From: Metarhizium brunneum
Lineage: Eukaryota; Ascomycota; Sordariomycetes; Hypocreales; Clavicipitaceae
DNA length: 64,000 nucleotides
Assembly (NCBI RefSeq): GCF_013426205.1
Contig: NC_089422.1
Location: forward strand, 3,534,001 to 3,598,000
Reading direction: 5' to 3'
Shown: piece by piece, positions 34,242 through 45,785 of the stretch
Layout of the letters: each line of letters opens with the position of its first letter
Position numbering within the stretch: the first letter of the stretch is position 1
Translations under genes and position numbers: made by a program
Notes under the pieces: model-generated
What the model saw: the letters and a program-made list of their open reading frames with translations, nothing else
Told to the model about the DNA's origin: nothing
Database searches by the model: none

Positions 34242-35540
34242 TCATTGCCTGGCAACAATTCCATCCAGACACCGGACGGCTTCCCTGACGGTATCCATCC
34301 CGGGTGCCTCATCCTCAATACACTTGGTCAAGTCGTAGAGATGGCCCTGCCCCTCTGCCACCAGCAGCGTCACCTTGTCTTCGCCGAGGGAGTCCCTCAT
34401 CTCTTCGCTCACCGCCAGCTCCACGTCGTAGTCGGCGTTGCCGTGGAAGATGACGGTCGGCGGCCACGCCTCCACGCGAGCCTTGGCCCCGGCCGCATCT
34501 TCCTTTGCCCACGCGTAGCCTGGGTCGACGTCACCCAGCAGCTCGACCCACTGGTTCTTGTGAGTGTAGTAGTCGTACAGCATACCCCGGAGACGAGCAG
34601 CGTCGTCTGAGTCATCAGGGGATTGCGGGCGAGCTGGAGGCTTGTAGTCGGGGTTTCTGGAACCATCGGGCGTGAGTTGGCCGACGTCAAAGGCAGACGG
34701 GTCGCCGGGACGTGTTTCGCCAATGACGACGGGGCCGGCGATGATGGGCGCCATGACCGAGTCTGGAATCGGCTCCGGCGTGAGCAGGGTGGACGAGTTG
34801 AAGAAGCTGTGGCGGAACGAGTTGATGCCCTGGGCTGAGAGGAGCGCGAGCGGTTTGACGGGGTTGTGATGAGCCAGCATGGCGCATGGGAAGAAGCCTG
34901 GATATTATTGTCAGAGAGAGAACGACTGGGCTTGCGAGGAAGCATCAATAATATCTTCAACGTACCGCCGCTGCTGCCGGCGGCAATGACACGGCGTTTC
35001 TTCCCATCAGCACGCCAGTTCCGGGCGAATTCATACGCCGCTTCGACGTCTTCCATCAGGCCCTTGGACGTGGTCTGGGGCATGAGGCGGTAGCTTGCGC
35101 TTACAAGGGGCCATTTTCTCTCCCAGCAGGTCTGGTATACCGGCCAGGCCAAGCAAGTCAAGCGTCAGCCATGCGCACTCTAGATATATATGTAGCCCTC
35201 GTGAGAGGCGTGGGAAACCGACCTGAACGAGCCACGGCGGCACTGCCCTTCGTCCCCAGCCAACCAGGCCCCCGGCGTGAAAATACAGAACAACGGGTGT
35301 GTCTGTGGGATAGCCATCCTCGGTGTAGATGTCGCAGTGAATCGCCATGCCGTGGTTGGCGAATTCTCGAGTTAGTTTCTCCAGCATGGCCCAAGTCGCC
35401 GCAACTTGGCGGATTCCGCTTCTGGTGTTGCTTTCAATCACCGACTCGTCAAGTTTAGAAAGGACGGTTTCCGGGCCCAAGCACTCCTTCATCAAGAAGG
35501 TTTTTGTACTCCGTATACTTTTGGGAATGACGGCCTCCAT
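34242..35540 (-). CDS. Alpha/beta hydrolase, HSL-type (esterase/lipase)
   Basis: Predicted carboxylic-ester hydrolase of the hormone-sensitive-lipase-like family (alpha/beta hydrolase fold-3). Exons (minus) 35540-35223, 35131-34966 and 34897-34242 give 379 residues. The oxyanion motif appears as YFHAGGLVG (HGGG type), the nucleophile elbow as GSSGG with its second Gly codon formed across intron 2, the acid region near NADYDVE and the catalytic His in GQGHLYDL. There is no signal peptide, so it is probably cytosolic. Intron 1 uses a poor donor (GTCGGT), yet the joined protein is continuous through the region where relatives are conserved. A TACGGAGTA motif lies inside the first codons (35507-35515). 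Substrate unknown. Confidence 0.83.
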
Positions 35541-36655
35541 CTTTCAGCAGCGCAAGCCACCACAGGGGTCTTTCAGCTTCATGTCACAGCGTGAAGACGA
35601 GGCGGGGATTCTTATTGCCCAACACCCCCGCAGCCAGGCAACAAAGGCGTGTCGGACAGACGTAATGCACCTAGATACACAGATGTACGTCAAGGCTTGG
35701 CTCTATATAGCAGGTCGATGGAGCTGCTGCGAGTTGGACTATTGCTGCCGTTTATCTGGACGAAGACATGTAGCGTTAATGTTGATTGTGCAAGTAGTAA
35801 GAAGGCTTCGGCTTTTTTAACTAGGTACCTTGTACTGCGTTAAATCAATATCAGTCCTAGCATATGGCTCATAATGTGCAAATCGTAGAATCTAGCACTT
35901 GAGGGGCGAAACATGCCTACCTACATGTACTTCCTCTACCCTAACCCTAACCCTTACCCACAACGCCTCAGCGAGTTGATCTCTCTGAAGTCTGAATCAT
36001 CCCTTCCTAACCTGCTTCCTCTCCCAACTCATTATTGCCAAAAACGTGTTTGCGCAAAAGTCAAAAGGAGATTCTATCCCGAAAATGAGCTGCTGGTATC
36101 TGTACGTCATCCAAGAACAACGACATGCGACATGTTCCAGTCAAATACACGAATGGCAAAAGTGGTCATCCACAGCAACGTCCGTCCTGCTTGCAATTTG
36201 ATCGTTTCACCTCAAATACACTTGCTTCATAGCGTGCGCCAAGAGACTCGCCATCCATCGGTTTCAAAAAGGAGAACCCGACTGACAAAGAAATAATAAT
36301 CTCAAGGCATATGTTACACGGAGGTCAAGCTGCAACAGAGGCACAGGCCTGACGATGGTTACGCACACGCTCGAGACTTGATTGACGCCTTGCGCATCCA
36401 GGCTGGCTTGCTCTCCGCTGTTTTGTATAAACAAGGGTCATCCGCCCTCAGGGGTCTTGAGAAGACCACAAGGCTTTGATATGAAAGCGAATTATTAACT
36501 AAATACAAATTTGCTCCAAGCCCTTATATAGTACGTCCTTGTCACATTCTCCTACAAAATCATTAGCCAACAAATTACCGAGTGGCAAGGGGAAAGGTTC
36601 TTAGATTCAATCAAGACCATTGTCTCCATCGAGTTCCTCACAGGAGCGCATCCTT
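35541..36655. other. Gene-free region between hydrolase and tRNA-Val
   Basis: About 1.1 kb, AT-rich towards the tRNA. It contains a telomere-type repeat (35938-35953). No gene seen. Confidence 0.6.
35938..35953 (-). repeat. Short interstitial telomere-type repeat
   Basis: ACCCTAACCCTAACCC, followed by a degenerate CTTACCC, is the telomere repeat in the orientation opposite to the copy at 9894. It lies about 400 bp upstream of the hydrolase start. Confidence 0.8.
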
Positions 36656-36729
36656 GGTTTCGTGGTCTAGTTGGTCATGATTTCTCGCTAACACCGAGAA
36701 GGTCCCCGGTTCGAGCCCGGGCGAAACCA
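36656..36729 (+). tRNA. tRNA-Val (AAC)
   Basis: 74 nt with no intron. Acceptor GGTTTCG pairs with CGAAACC, discriminator A. Anticodon stem TCTCG/CGAGA encloses CT-AAC-AC, giving anticodon AAC (read as IAC). T-arm CCCGGTTCGAGCCCGGG is perfect. T runs follow at once from 36732, a Pol III terminator. Confidence 0.96.
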
Positions 36730-37149
36730 CGTTTTCTTTTTTTGATTCCACAGTCTACGGATCTTTGTATCTTTTTTTTTTAAATCCCCTTTTCATTCCG
36801 ATCGCATGTCGCGTGGTAGGCTCTGTGCAGATTTGTATCTTGCGGACTTGCGATTCTGCAACACATCACGCGCTGTAATACGTTTCTCTAGATTATACAA
36901 CTTTTATCATACCTCGAATATCTCCAACTCTAGCAGCAATGTTTCTATTCTGTAATGCCCATCTCGTTGTGTCAAACGTGTCCAAAAAATAAAAAAAGAC
37001 AACATCTCCCATGTATTACCCTACAGGGCACCACTCCATGGAGGATAGCTCCGTCAACTCTTCCGCTTATAGTCTAAATTTTCATCGCTTTTACATATAT
37101 ACAGTCTATCATACCCCATCATACACGGTCTATCTACGTCTATTTCACT
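36730..37149. other. Intergenic region, tRNA-Val to ADCK-like gene
   Basis: AT-rich 3' region of the ADCK-like gene and the tRNA terminator. No gene seen. Confidence 0.6.
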
Positions 37150-39075
37150 CTACAGTTGCGACCCGCCAGCAAAGTCTACCTTCAAACCCAGCACCCGCTT
37201 GACACCCAGCCAGAGCTCAAAGGCCTCCAGCTTCACCTCCACCCTCAGGTAACCCAGCCACGCGGCAAACACCCTCAAACCATTTGGCGGCCAGAGCAGT
37301 GATCCCTTGTTTCGAATCTGCTCTAGCTGTTCATGGAAGACGGTGCGTGTACAGTACCGCGCGAGAATCAAAAAGCTGCGAATAGGACCTTGACGAGTTT
37401 GCAGGCTCTCGTCCAAGCTCCGTGTTAGATCGTTTGTTTTGAGAATGAGCAGGATGATGCGCGGCACTCGGCTGAGCATCTGGACCAGGTCGACGATGAG
37501 CCCTTCTTGAAGGGACGAGCTCATGTTTTGCTCCTCGTCGGCACTGCGGGTCTGCAGGATAGAGCCCTGATTACTGACGACGCTGAAGTCACGTCCTGTA
37601 ATGGCGGATGCGAAGAGGGGAAAGTCTTGGTCGCCGATGCCGGCGACTTCGTGCGAGTACTTCTTCATGCGGTCCATGTCGCCGTCAATGACTGCCAGCC
37701 ACATCTTGGCGTATGAGCGCCGCAAGGGCAGCGGGATATCTCTGTAGAGGCCGTGGTCGTAGAGTATGACATCAAAGTTTGGGCCGCGTCCGATGCCACG
37801 GCGAGCATTGTTCTTGCGAATGGCAATGTTCCCACCGTGAGGATCGCAGTGCAGCGGAGCGCCATCTCCGAAAATCATTTCGTTGAAAATGCGTGCTAGC
37901 GTGGCAGAGACCTCGTCGCGGTCGATTCCGTTCTTGTCCAGGTATTCCAGGTCGTCGGGTCGAGCACCAGACTCGCAGGCCATGACTATAATACGCTTCT
38001 TGGCCCAAATCACCTCGGGAATGACGAGAGGCAGTTCCGGCATCTTGGCAAAATGTGCCTTCATCCGCATGGCGTTGTCCGCCTCCTCTTGAAAGTCGAG
38101 TTCCTTTGGAAGCGACACTTCCATCTCGGAAGAAAGCCACTCGAGGTCGTATTCGGGGAAGAATCGTTTCAACGTAGAGAAAGTGTATTTTGTAAGAGCG
38201 AGATCCAAAGGCGCAAATGCTTCGAGGTCAGGGTGCTGCACTTTGACGGCGACTTTGCGACCAGACTCCTTCAACGTTGCTAGATGGACCTGGGCAAGAG
38301 AGGCTGCGCCAATTGGTTCACTTGAGAACTCAGAAAAGATGTCCCATAGCTCTCCATTGGTGTCTTTGCGGAACATATCTTCTATTGATGCAAACGACGA
38401 AACGGGACACTTGTCTTGCAACGGGACGAAAGTTGTTGTCCATTCGGGCGGCAAGAGATAATTCATGGCGCTCTGTGGAGGAGAGAGCACGGTTAGTCTT
38501 CGTGTTTGGCGCTATCGGGAGAACTGCCCTTCATACCAAATGTTGGCCCAGCTTGATGAAAATGCCGCCATTCTTTTCCAACACTTTAAATGTTCTCTCG
38601 GCGCAACGTTTGTGGCACGCTTGCAAGACCTTGGTTTGTTCTTCCTCGTCTTGTATCGTGGCTTTTGCGTTTAGTGTCGTACGGTAACTGTCAAGACGAT
38701 TAGCCCCATGATATACCATGGCATCATGCAGGTCGGTGGAAACCCCTACTCATTAATACAAATAGCCAGTGCGGCAACAACTCTACCGGTTCGCTCCATA
38801 GACTCGTAGCTATTCCGAATTTCATCTGTAAAAGCAAGCGCTGTGCTCGCCACACCAGCTGCACTGGCCGAGGCGAATAACAACACCCTTCGAGATCGCG
38901 ATCCTCTACGACCATTGCCGTTGGCTCCTTGTGATGAGCCCCTAGCCGAAGCAAAGCGTCTGAGTCCTCCAAACGGGTGAGAATTCGCGACGGCCAATTG
39001 GCCCTGACAAGCTGAGCATGTCCATGTTCTGGGGCCAAGCCGGGTGGCTATTCGGGGGATCGTAAGAGCGCTCAT
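37150..39075 (-). CDS. ABC1/ADCK (UbiB) kinase-like protein, mitochondrial, Mcp2/ADCK1-like
   Basis: Atypical kinase-fold protein of the UbiB family, linked to coenzyme Q distribution and mitochondrial lipid balance. Exons (minus) 39075-38750, 38687-38537 and 38472-37150 give 599 residues. The N-terminus is Arg/Ser-rich without acids (MSALTIPRIATRLGPRTW), a likely mitochondrial presequence, followed by a hydrophobic segment (VLLFASASAAGVASTALAF). Family marks are present in order: KLGQ in GIFIKLGQHL, the Ala-rich loop GAASLAQVH, the lysine in VAVKVQHP, the loop HCDPHGGNI, and DHG in place of DFG. The exon 1/2 junction reads GA|T. It resembles the ADCK1/5 branch (yeast Mcp2/Cqd2) more than Coq8, an inference from overall shape. 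Confidence 0.9.
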
Positions 39076-39862
39076 TCTGTGAAAAAGGGATCCTGGCGGG
39101 CATCGGGGAACACCGCCGTCAAATACTCTCAGCGACGTTGAGTGGTTGCCACCAAGGTTGAGACATGCATTCTCAAAGCAAACAAGAAAACAAAAACAAC
39201 GTACGGCGAGGCAAGGATATGGAGTGAGGCAGAAGGGAGCCTTGAAGTGGTGCTAGTGTTGGACGGTCACTCGAGACAAAAAAAAGTTGGGGCGGCTCAT
39301 CAGCATCCACATGATACATCGTCATCAGAAGATCAGCTTTTCAATCTGTGCGACACGGTGATTCGCCGAGGCGCCTGGCCCCCGTCCTCAATCGGTTGGG
39401 AACGGAGGAACGGGGTGTCCAGGCACGGCCTGTCCAGGGCCGAGCCAGCTGCGGCCGTGGCTGCCACTGGCACCAGCGACATCAATGACAATGGAACAGC
39501 GCTATCCCGCCTCCAGTGCAGACCTCAGTGATGCATGCGCTCTGAGGAACAGGCGGCGCACAATCTGATGCCCCCGAGAGCCACTGGGGTCCATGTCAGC
39601 ATCAATCAATGATGGGAGGCAACGGGAGGCTGCATGTGTGGTACCGGTGGACGGCGTCAGTAAAAGCGCCGACCAGAAACACCTGCAGCCTGTAGGTAGC
39701 GGGGCAGGCACCAGACCTCGAGCGGACATGGAACATTGAATAGTTGCACTTGACCTTTACACATTCATGTTGTCTCGTTGAACCGTCTTCTACCAGCCAG
39801 CACATATTCCAACTCCCTGCTTGTTCTTTGCCAGACACACTATTTCTCTTGATTTTAAATCT
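39076..39862. other. Promoter region of the ADCK-like gene
   Basis: Lies between the ADCK-like start and the 3' end of the MFS gene, both on the minus strand. No gene supported. Confidence 0.6.
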
Positions 39863-41357
39863 TTACCCCCGTGCTTCCTGCCCCGATCTCCCTACAAACA
39901 AGCCGCATATCAACGCACCTCCCGCGCACCAAACCGCAAATGCCCATCCAAAAGTCTCCCAACCCGGCCCTTCGTACAGATACCCAGCCATGAAGCTACC
40001 AATGACGCCCCCAAGCGCAAACGACGTAGTAAACAGTCCAAACCCAACCCCGTATACTCCCTTGGCTCCCCAGACCCCAGGCTGCCTCTTTTCCTTCTCT
40101 TCAATCACGTAGGTAATCTCTGCCATCAGCGGGGTGCTGGACAAGGTGGTAGCAACACCCATGAGTGTCAGCAGCACGCCGAAAAGGACCTTGTGCGAGA
40201 TGGAGTCCGAGTCGACCAAGCGCAGACAGACAAAGATGGGGATGGACATGAGAAAGCCACCGCTCGAGAGCCATTTCGTGCCGTATCGATCGGATGCGGT
40301 GCCGACAACAGGCGACAGGAACCCGGGCAAGAAGACGCATAGAAATATGAGGCCGGCTGCAAGCGAGTCCCAGTGAAACGTCTTGTCGACGAAAGGAGGA
40401 ACTACGGTATAAAAGGCGAATCTGAAACTTGTCAGTGCTTTCTCTCCATGACGTTGCTACACTCCTCCAAAAAGAAAGAAAAGAAGAAGAAATGGCTTAC
40501 TTGGATGCAGACTGCATAATGCAGCCCAGGAGTGATGCTAGGAGGCGTCTGGATTTGATCAGACTCCAATATGCCCTTGCTGGTCCTGCCATATCCCGCT
40601 CAATCGTCCCATAATCGGGATTCACGTCCCCTGAGCATCTCACAGCACTCCCTTCGGGCTGCTGCTCCTGGTTGGCCGTGTTCGAACCCTCATTCCGCTC
40701 ACGATGCTGCCACTTCTGCGCAACCTTTCTCTCCACCAACAGCAGCCTCAGCACGATATCGCACACAATCAAGCCAAAAGCGAGGTAATACACGGCAAAA
40801 TACCCGGCCTTCGCATACGCAATGCCCCCGATAATCGGAGACAGCAAGAAGCCCGCCGTCATGGCCCAGTTCACCCACCCCATCGCCCAACCTCTCTTCT
40901 CCCCCATCGTGTCAGCCAGCAACGCCAGACCGACCGCCCAGCATATCGCGGCGCTGATGCCTTGAAGAACGCGCCCTATTGCAAACAAAGCAATGGATGT
41001 ACTTAGACATAGTAACAGTGTAGCAGCAGCCAGGGCTATTAGACCGAGCAGAAAGGGCAGTCGCCGTGACGAAGTGCGGTCAGCGTAGAAGCCAAAGACG
41101 GGGCTCCCTACACATAAGCCCGCGTTGTATAGCGCGAGGAGGATGCCGTTCCATTTGGCAACTTGGTCGTGCGGCACGCCGACTCGGTCCGTCAGGGCGA
41201 AGGGGAGGACGGGCACGAGGATGCCGTAGAGGAATATGTCGGTGAATACGGCGGCGCATACAACGAGCAGGATGAGGAAATTGGAGGAGCGGTATTGGAC
41301 TAGTACAGGGCGGCCAGTGAGGTTGAAGATGCCCAGCGTCTTCATCTTGTTGCCCAT
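39863..41357 (-). CDS. MFS transporter, DHA1 / vesicular-amine-transporter-like
   Basis: Proton-coupled membrane transporter of the major facilitator superfamily. Exons (minus) 41357-40501 and 40421-39863 join as AA|A and give 471 residues. About 12 membrane segments are visible in two halves, split by a hydrophilic loop (near residues 215-265) rich in Gln, Glu and Asn. The MFS loop motif appears as GFYADRTSSRR after segment 2, and GRVLQGISAAICWAVG marks segments 4-5, a DHA1 feature. The second half has GTASDRYGTKW. The start MGNKMKTLGIF precedes a short cytosolic tail. It resembles SLC18-like fungal transporters; the substrate is unknown. The leader carries four CCACAA repeats. Confidence 0.88.
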
Positions 41358-42095
41358 TATGAATTTTTGTCTTGGGTGCCGGTTGAGCGTCTACATCGCC
41401 GAGAATCCCGTCTTGCCCACAACCACAACCACAACCACAACCATATTTATATTTTCGTGACTGAGGAAATCTCCACTGCGCCTTCTATCAATGGGTAGCA
41501 GTGGTGCGCAGACATTGTGTCTTGGAATGTATTGGCCCAATGCTCAACCAACTCGGTGAATGAGTCTTTCGGCCAGCTTTTTTCGGAAGTTCTGAGGGGC
41601 TTGTTTCTCCCTCGGAATTGGCATTACGGAGTACATTGTACATTATCTCCGACTTTTGCGCTCCTTATTTACAGGGCAAACAAATAAGCAAATACTGTAG
41701 TTAATTGGATGTTTGTCAAATTGGAGTTTTCCAATCACCGAACAACAATTGGCCTGGAGAATTTGCATGTTACCGAGCACGGCGTGGTTCGCCATATTGT
41801 ACGGCGCAGTTTGCATGCATGTGCTTCCATCTGACTCGACGCCACCTGCCGTGACAGCCGCGACCAGGTCCGATATCTCATGGAGGGGCAGCGGGCCCAC
41901 TGTTACGTCGCGCCACTGAATATTGACGTCCCACCACGTGATTGCGCGCCATGGTCGACCGCGTCTTAATTAAACTTCACCACCACCGCTATCCAGTTGT
42001 CCCCGTTCAAGATGCACGCGTTTCCCCGGGCACACTCAGCACTCTTCGGAAGCTCAATTCCCCATCCCTGATCACAGGCTACTCAATATTCGCAC
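41358..42095. other. Divergent promoter region, MFS / hypothetical gene
   Basis: About 740 bp between divergent starts, with a TACGGAGTA motif at 41625 and a small CCACAA repeat. No gene. Confidence 0.6.
41417..41440. repeat. Four tandem CCACAA units
   Basis: Perfect hexamer repeat about 60 bp upstream of the MFS start; in the MFS transcript it would read TTGTGG four times in the 5' leader. Confidence 0.8.
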
Positions 42096-42852
42096 ATGCC
42101 TAATCACCCCAAGGACTCACCGCCGCCCACCAACACCATGCTCTCCGTCGCAACACCCATCTTCGGGTTCAATCACCATCCAAGCGTGTCCTCCCCCCTC
42201 TCCTCATCACCTATCCGCGCCTCATCGCCCCTCTCCCCCGTCGACAGAAATACCCTTCCCCAGAGGCAAATTCAATCATCCCCCATTCAGCAGCCGAGTT
42301 TCAAATACGCGTCGCGACCAGTGCGCAAGAACCCCCTGCTGCGGAAGAGGGAGGACGCGCAGGAGTCAAGACGGCTCAACTTCTTGCAGAGCGTGAGACA
42401 GAAGCAGGATGACAAGGCGTGGCAGAGGAGAGATATTGAGGGACAGGTACGATTGCAGACAGTTCTTGCTGTTCGAATCGTGAAATGTACTAATGCAGTT
42501 GCAGTTCCTGAAGAATAGCTTGCTGGCTGATATTGGACGACTTTCGTACGATGCGCCAGCTTTATCAGATACGGATTTAGAAGACGCCATGGCGTTTAAA
42601 GAAGATGAAAAGCTCGAGCACAATGACCGACATGGCAGTGAGCGCGACGATATGACAGATGAGGTGTGCCATGAGGAAGAAGAGTTCGAGGCCATGATTG
42701 CTTCGTACGAGCAACAGAATCAACTTGGTCAGAGACCGTCGTCGCCTTTACTGTCTGACGAGGACTATGATGATGTGTTTGCTGAGCTAATCGCCCAAGA
42801 GCAAGCATATTCACAACCACAATCCTCTGGTGAGCAGATGGATATGTCATGA
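42096..42852 (+). CDS. Unrecognised protein, low complexity then acidic helical
   Basis: I do not recognise this protein. Exons 42096-42446 and 42505-42852 give 232 residues. The intron has a TACTAAT branch site and joins at phase 0. Residues 1-70 are rich in Ser and Pro (SSPLSSSPIRASSPLSP) with several SP sites, likely phosphorylated. A basic patch follows (RPVRKNPLLRKREDAQESRR), then NFLQSVRQKQDDKAWQRR, likely helical and the best candidate for a conserved motif. The second half is acidic and ends with LLSDEDYDDVFAELIAQEQ, which looks like a short peptide-binding motif. No signal peptide or membrane segment. The pattern suggests a nuclear cell-cycle-regulated adaptor, but that is a guess. 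Confidence 0.75.
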
Positions 42853-43065
42853 GAGCCGGAGCATCATAGCACTTGGATCAAAGCATTTGTGATTGCACTG
42901 TACTAAAATTGCACGGAGTCTAGGGGGCTTCATTTCATCGGCGTTGGGTATGGAGGACACGTTGGGCAGTGGCAGGGACTGCTATTGTACAGATTCGTCA
43001 TTGTGTAGCGAGCTCGTGTACGTGGGGTATTATGAGGGTACGGAATATCGAGACAACTAGGAAAT

Positions 43066-44274
43066 CTATTGTGGATTGCATTGATCATCTGCTCCTCCGA
43101 ATGCTTCTTGTGCTGATGCCATGTCTCCTACCAAGTCTGACGGCGGTGAGCCAGCGGCTTGCATCTGTCACATGTGTCAACGGACTATTGTGGCGATAAG
43201 AAAAACAAAACAAATACAAAGCCGTCACATACCTTCTGCATTCTATCGACAATATACTCACGGTCGGAGGCGTTGCTGTCGGAGTAGCTGCTCTCCTCAA
43301 ATTTGGCTACAATCTCTCGAACAAGAACCCTTTGCTCTTCATATCGCTTGAGATCTTCTGCTGGGGTCGAGGACTTATTCTTCTCGAACCACTCTGGAAA
43401 TTTGTCGTCGAGCTCCTTCATGGGTTCGAACAAAATGTCCTTGTTGGTCAGTTGCTCCATCATGCCCATGAGCATCTTGGAGAATTCTTCCTCACTGCCT
43501 TCGCCGTTGAGGTCTCCAGAGGACATTTGCTTCAGCAGCTCAGACATGAAATCGTCACCGCTACTAGTAGCTGCGGCGGCTGTAGCCTGGTCCCCAGATG
43601 CCTGCATTCGTTCCATGGTCCGGCGGATTGTCTCTTGGAAGGGTGCTTCAGAGGCAGTGCCTGGGGCTCCGGCCTTGGCAGAAGAGGAGCCCGCTGCCCC
43701 TGTTCCTGGCGCTGCATCCCCTGAAGCAGCAGCCATTTGCTTGAACATATCCTCAAACTGCTGCTGCATTTCCGGCTATTAGGAAAGTATTAGTTCGTGG
43801 TAATGACCGACATGGATATGGCTGTAGCAGCATACCGATTGCTCCAGTTCACCTAGCAGGTCAGCCATGCCAGCTTGAAGCTGTTTGGCGAAATCTTCTT
43901 CTGAGAATGGCTCTTCTTCAGCAGCTGGGGATTCCTTAGGAGCCGCATCACCCTGCTTGGGTGTTGAAGTTGAAGGGCCGGCACTGCTAGACTCAGTAGG
44001 CTTGTTGGCCCCATCCTCAAGTTTGACGGTTGAAAATTCATCTAGCATGTCTGTTACAACGGAGTTAGAACTCTGCGATTTCCAATAACCATAGTATAAC
44101 TCGTGCTCTGGCCTCACCATCCAAGTCGTCTAGGTCATCCTCATCCGGATCAGGCACGTCTTCGGTTGTTGCGGCCGGCTTTGGGGCCCCAGCTGCAGCA
44201 GCATTGCTATCCGTTGCCTTGACCTCTACATCGCCTTCCTTGATCTCTTCTGGAGCGACAGGTTTTGCGTCCAT
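43066..44274 (-). CDS. pex19: Peroxin 19, peroxisomal membrane protein chaperone
   Basis: Cytosolic receptor and chaperone that delivers peroxisomal membrane proteins to PEX3. Exons (minus) 44274-44118, 44050-43836, 43775-43233 and 43164-43066 give 337 residues. The acidic N-terminus (DPDEDDLDDLDDMLDEF) matches the PEX3-binding region. DFAKQLQAGMADLLGEL is the central amphipathic helix. The C-terminal domain (LLKQMSSGDLNG, LTNKDILFEPMKELDDKFPEW) binds membrane-protein targeting signals. The last exon encodes only 32 residues and ends CNPQ, a CaaX-type box for farnesylation as known for PEX19. The start MDAKPVAPEE is the first ATG of the frame; an extra upstream exon cannot be excluded. It lies tail-to-tail with the preceding gene, 213 bp apart. 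Confidence 0.94.
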
Positions 44275-45137
44275 AGCGTCAACGTCTAGGCCGTCACAGA
44301 CCAATATCAGATCTCCGGGTGCAAATGCCCTCCTGTTGCTGCACAGCTCTTTCGACTTGCTGGATCAGTTCAGGGGGGATAAAAATAGAACCAGGGTTGG
44401 AATATAACCGGTAATCACACCGTAGTTGGAGAGGACGGTGCTTGAAGATGCGATGGAAGCATGTGTTCCTCCGTAATTTAGTAAGTTGTTTGGTTTTCAT
44501 GCCCCTCCAACCCTCCACGGCCCAGCAAAGCCTCGCAATAGGTTTGCTGCTGAGCCGAGGGAAGAGTGGCCTGGTGGTGGAGACACTGTGACAGGGGCCG
44601 GTGGCGGGGTGACGAGGGTACACAGGCAAGGAAGGAGCAACCAACCGCCTAGAAGGTTCCGTCGAGTGGCCAGCACTTTGCCCGACAGTGACTTCTTGGA
44701 CACCCTCTGTGGTGGGAGTATGGAGTACAAGCAGGTGTGACTACCTGACCACTATCTGGTGGCCTTGGGTTTCGTGTCAGGCACTGTCCCTCCTCTTCCG
44801 GCGTGGCCTAAGCGGCCTTGCGGCGCTTCAAATCGTCTCCACTTGTCCTTTTACAACAATCCGCCTGTGCTAGTACTGGCAACTTCGACTACGGCAAAGC
44901 CTTTGCATCCGTGGATTTCTCTTCGGGACAAGACAAATACTTCAAGCTGTGCTCCCCAAGGGCCCGCGACGATAAGGCTGCCAACCCCGAGTGTTGGTTG
45001 TGCGATTCTACGTCCACTTTGCATCGCGCAAACGAAGACCCCTCATTTGGTAACCTCGCGCACAGCCTTTCGAGTCTTTCGACGGCGATCTCCAGCCAAC
45101 AGCCCGACCACACGTTGACTCTATCAAGTGCCTTAAG
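44275..45137. other. Divergent promoter region, pex19 / ubc9
   Basis: About 860 bp. A single CCTCGG (as CCGAGG at 44555-44560) lies 281 bp upstream of pex19; one hexamer is weak evidence. No gene. Confidence 0.55.
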
Positions 45138-45785
45138 ATGGCCCTGTGTCAGAATCGATTACAGGAAGAGCGGTAGGTAGAAGGAGTTTTGCACGTGCTA
45201 AAGTTTTGCGCCAGCTCTGACCAGAAATGCAGCAAGCAGTGGCGGCGTGACCACCCGTTTGGCTTTTACGCGAAACCCGCGCGTACAAAGGAGGGAATTT
45301 TGGACCTGAAGAACTGGGAATGCGGTGTTCCGGGGAAGGAGAAGACAATCTGGGAAGGAGGCTTGTTCAAGCTGACTATTGCGTTTCCAGAAGGTGAGTG
45401 ACACCGCTAAACAGCGTCGAAGAGTTGCTGCTGACAATATTTATCTCCAGAATATCCTACCAAACCCCCAAAATGTAAGATGCCGAAGAACCTTCGCATT
45501 GCTGATATGACTAACGCCCAAAAACAAACAGGCAAATTTGTACCTCCGCTGTTTCACCCAAATGTCTACCCTTCAGGCACCGTTTGTCTTTCAATTCTTA
45601 ATGAAGAAGAGGCATGGAAACCGGCGATTACCGTGAAGCAGATCTTGTTGGGTATCCAGGACCTCCTGAACGACCCGAACCCTGAGTCACCTGCGCAGGC
45701 CGAGGCGTACAATCTGTTCAAGAGAGATCGAGTGGAGTACGAAAAGAGAGTCCGCCGCGTGGTGCGCGAAAACCCAGCACCTTGA
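45138..45785 (+). CDS. ubc9: SUMO-conjugating enzyme E2 (UBC9)
   Basis: Accepts SUMO from the E1 and passes it to lysines of target proteins, mainly in the nucleus. Exons 45138-45172, 45233-45393, 45451-45474 and 45532-45785 give 157 residues, exactly the usual UBC9 length. The start [12 protein letters not shown] and [12 protein letters not shown] match the family. The active site is C92 in [15 protein letters not shown], with the HPN motif. The UBC9-type insert [15 protein letters not shown] is present. The third exon is only 24 nt and encodes EYPTKPPK with flanking codons; leaving it out would delete 8 residues of the core but keep frame. Confidence 0.97.
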
